Source: a virus. Taken from it: a stretch of 25,077 nucleotides of DNA. The position numbers and the translations under genes were made by a program. The notes beneath the pieces were generated by a model. It saw only the letters and a list, made by a program, of their open reading frames with translations, was not told where the DNA came from and did no database searches. Below, in pieces: positions 24,062-25,077 of this stretch; position 1 is the first letter of the stretch; each line of letters begins with the position of its first letter. The stretch covers positions 1 to 25,077 of IMG/VR virus record IMGVR_UViG_3300022900_000064; one strand, written 5' to 3'.

Positions 24062-24470
24062 TGGAAGTGTGATAACAGAATTAGCTGATATGCCAGAAGG
24101 TACTATTGGGTTTATTTACAAAATCACAAATGTAGAAACTGGTGAATATTACGTTGGAAAGAAAAACGTATTATCAGTTAGAAAAAGAAAGTTTGGTAAA
24201 AAAGAAATTGCTGCACTTACTGATAAACGAGTAAAACATTGGGAGATGGTTACCAAAGAGTCAGATTGGAAAACTTATCGTTCTTCTAATGATACAGTAA
24301 AAAACTGGCCGATGGATAATTCTAAATTAGAAATTCTTCGTTTTTGTTCTTCCAAAAAATCCCTAACTTACTATGAATTACAAGAACAATTCGCACATGA
24401 TGTTCTTGGGGATGAATTGGCACTAAATGATAATTTATTAGGAAAGTTTTTCCGAAAAGATTTGGTATAA
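24045..24470 (+). CDS. GIY-YIG-like nuclease family protein
   Basis: A 141-residue protein from the ATG at 24045 (MAWTYNGSV); an in-frame ATG at 24024 would add seven residues but lies deeper in the sulfotransferase. Residues 22-40 carry GFIYKITNVETGEYYVGKK, matching the GIY-YIG core, though the first half reads FIY and the second YYVG. SDWKTYRSSNDTVKNW at 73-88 corresponds to the W-x-Y-x-x-S block common in phage homing endonucleases, and Glu112 in TYYELQEQF is a candidate metal ligand. It could be a free-standing homing endonuclease like T4 Seg proteins, or a resident nuclease; the domain is short and lacks an obvious separate DNA-binding region. It overlaps the sulfotransferase stop, so the pair may travel together. 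Confidence 0.75.
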   Translation: MAWTYNGSVITELADMPEGTIGFIYKITNVETGEYYVGKKNVLSVRKRKFGKKEIAALTDKRVKHWEMVTKESDWKTYRSSNDTVKNWPMDNSKLEILRFCSSKKSLTYYELQEQFAHDVLGDELALNDNLLGKFFRKDLV

Positions 24471-24484
24471 CGAATTATTTTTCG

Positions 24485-24494
24485 TATATTTGTA
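24485..24494 (+). promoter_or_regulatory. Variant of the late motif (TATATTTGTA)
   Basis: Differs from the six exact copies at one position (G for A) and lies 14 bases after the GIY-YIG stop, 106 bases before the next start codon. It may be a weak or decayed late promoter. Downstream, AAAGTG (24515-24520) can pair with CACTTT (24531-24536). Confidence 0.35.
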
Positions 24495-24547
24495 TATTAA
24501 AGTGTTATTTAAGAAAAGTGTAATATAATGCACTTTCACTAAAAAGA

Positions 24548-24579
24548 TTTGGAATATTCAAATAAATTCTGTATCTTTG
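24548..24579 (+). promoter_or_regulatory. Host-type (Bacteroidota sigma-A) promoter before the primase gene
   Basis: TTTGG at 24548-24552 and TATCTTTG at 24572-24579, with 20 bases between TTG and the -7 element, the same spacing and same -7 octamer as the promoter at 720-751. Transcription would begin about 24585-24588, about 12-15 bases before the primase ATG at 24600. Confidence 0.82.
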
Positions 24580-24590
24580 TTTCAAACAAA
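24576..24590. repeat. 7-bp palindrome over the -7 element and start site
   Basis: TTTGTTT (24576-24582), one base, then AAACAAA (24584-24590) form a perfect inverted repeat that includes the TTTG of the -7 element and the expected start site. The single central base makes a hairpin unlikely, so if it is functional it is a protein-binding site. Confidence 0.4.
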
Positions 24591-24599
24591 TGGTAAGTT

Positions 24600-25077
24600 A
24601 TGCTATCATATCATGATAAACAAGCGGTAATAAACATCTTAAATGATGTATTGGGAGTTGGTACATCTTTGAAAGGAGATGAACAAGCTCACCATTGTCC
24701 GTTCTGTCATCACCATAAAAAGAAGTTACAAATAAATCTTGAAACTCAACAATGGCATTGTTGGGTGTGTGATTCGAAAGGTAAACGAATTCAATCACTT
24801 TTAAGAAAGTTACATACGGATTCCCATAAACTAAAAAAGATTTTTGAAATCTATGGGGATGATTATATTACATATACTCCATCGACTGAAGATAAGATAG
24901 AGTTAAGGTTACCAAGTGAGTTTGAATCTTTACTAAAAGAACCAACAGGGTTTAACCCTGTGTTCAGAAAGGTTAAGGAGTATGCAAAAGCTCGTAACAT
25001 TACTAAAGAAGATATTATCAGGTATAATATCGGTTATTGCAAATCTGGCATGTATGCCGGTCGTATTATTATTCCTT
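24600..25077 (+). CDS. 61: DNA primase, N-terminal part (cut by window edge)
   Basis: The first 159 codons of a primase of the T4 gp61/DnaG zinc-finger type, which makes RNA primers for lagging-strand DNA synthesis with the gp41-type helicase. A CHC2-like zinc site is at Cys33-Cys36 (HHCPFC) and Cys54-Cys57 (HCWVC), with KLQINLETQQWHCW between. Residues 140-159 (IIRYNIGYCKSGMYAGRIII) match the beginning of the core domain that leads into the catalytic toprim region, which lies beyond the window. The start is fixed by an in-frame TAA at 24594-24596 just before the ATG. It has a host-type promoter, consistent with expression before the structural genes. Confidence 0.88.
   Translation, partial: MLSYHDKQAVINILNDVLGVGTSLKGDEQAHHCPFCHHHKKKLQINLETQQWHCWVCDSKGKRIQSLLRKLHTDSHKLKKIFEIYGDDYITYTPSTEDKIELRLPSEFESLLKEPTGFNPVFRKVKEYAKARNITKEDIIRYNIGYCKSGMYAGRIIIP

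Noticed and set aside
24515-24536. AAAGTG/CACTTT hairpin after the GIY-YIG gene as a terminator
   Set aside because: Six weak pairs, a 10-base loop and no T-run after it.
24590-24616. ATG at 24590 as the primase start
   Set aside because: It is in another frame and meets a stop after eight codons; the frame with the zinc motif starts at 24600 behind a TAA.
1-25077. Prophage or satellite element, CRISPR array, tRNA genes
   Set aside because: No integrase, repressor pair, attachment-like repeat, spaced repeat array or tRNA-like cloverleaf was found; gene content is that of a lytic T4-like phage.

Overview
The window is a piece of an AT-rich T4-like myovirus genome whose host is most likely a flavobacterium or other member of the Bacteroidota. 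Phage identity rests on homologues of T4 gp55 (late sigma factor), gp5 (baseplate hub), gp25 and gp6 (baseplate wedge) and a gp61-type primase, all on the + strand. The host inference rests on two promoters with the Bacteroidota layout (TTTG, 20 bases, TATCTTTG), mostly A-rich leaders with few Shine-Dalgarno sequences, a flavobacterial-looking signal peptide ending in FSQ, and a degenerate Cys motif of a type common in marine Bacteroidota proteins.

Layout. 1-704: the end of a peptide deformylase and two small unknown genes. 705-2412: a host-type promoter followed by a membrane-anchored lysozyme-like protein, a small membrane protein and the gp55-like late sigma factor. 2413-4628: a carbamoyltransferase of the NodU/CmcH type, then a small secreted protein preceded by three helically phased CTTAAC repeats and closed by a terminator. 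4629-20121: a tail/baseplate block: small helical protein, gp5-like hub without lysozyme domain, CHAP-domain tail lysin, unknown coiled-coil protein, 36-residue membrane peptide, gp25, gp6, a DNRLRE-like protein, a coiled-coil protein, a Cys-motif protein and a 1719-residue baseplate/fibre protein. 20122-23477: three fibre or appendage-like proteins, two of which share a C-terminal module, and a 60-residue protein. 23478-24470: a sulfotransferase (TTG start) overlapping a GIY-YIG-like protein. 24471-25077: a host-type promoter and the beginning of a primase.

Transcription appears to be organised in two classes. Host-type promoters precede the gp55-containing cluster and the primase. The exact 10-mer TATATTTATA occurs six times, always in a short intergenic gap 15-25 bases before a + strand start codon, in front of the carbamoyltransferase and the structural gene groups; it is probably the late promoter recognised with the gp55-like protein. 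Within the tail block genes abut or overlap by a base, suggesting translational coupling.

The points most worth following are the directional late-promoter motif, the Pho-box-like repeats before a secreted protein, the carbamoyltransferase (candidate DNA-modifying enzyme), the phage sulfotransferase, and the apparent transfer of tail lytic activity from gp5 to a CHAP fusion protein. No tRNA, CRISPR array, integrase or insertion sequence was seen.
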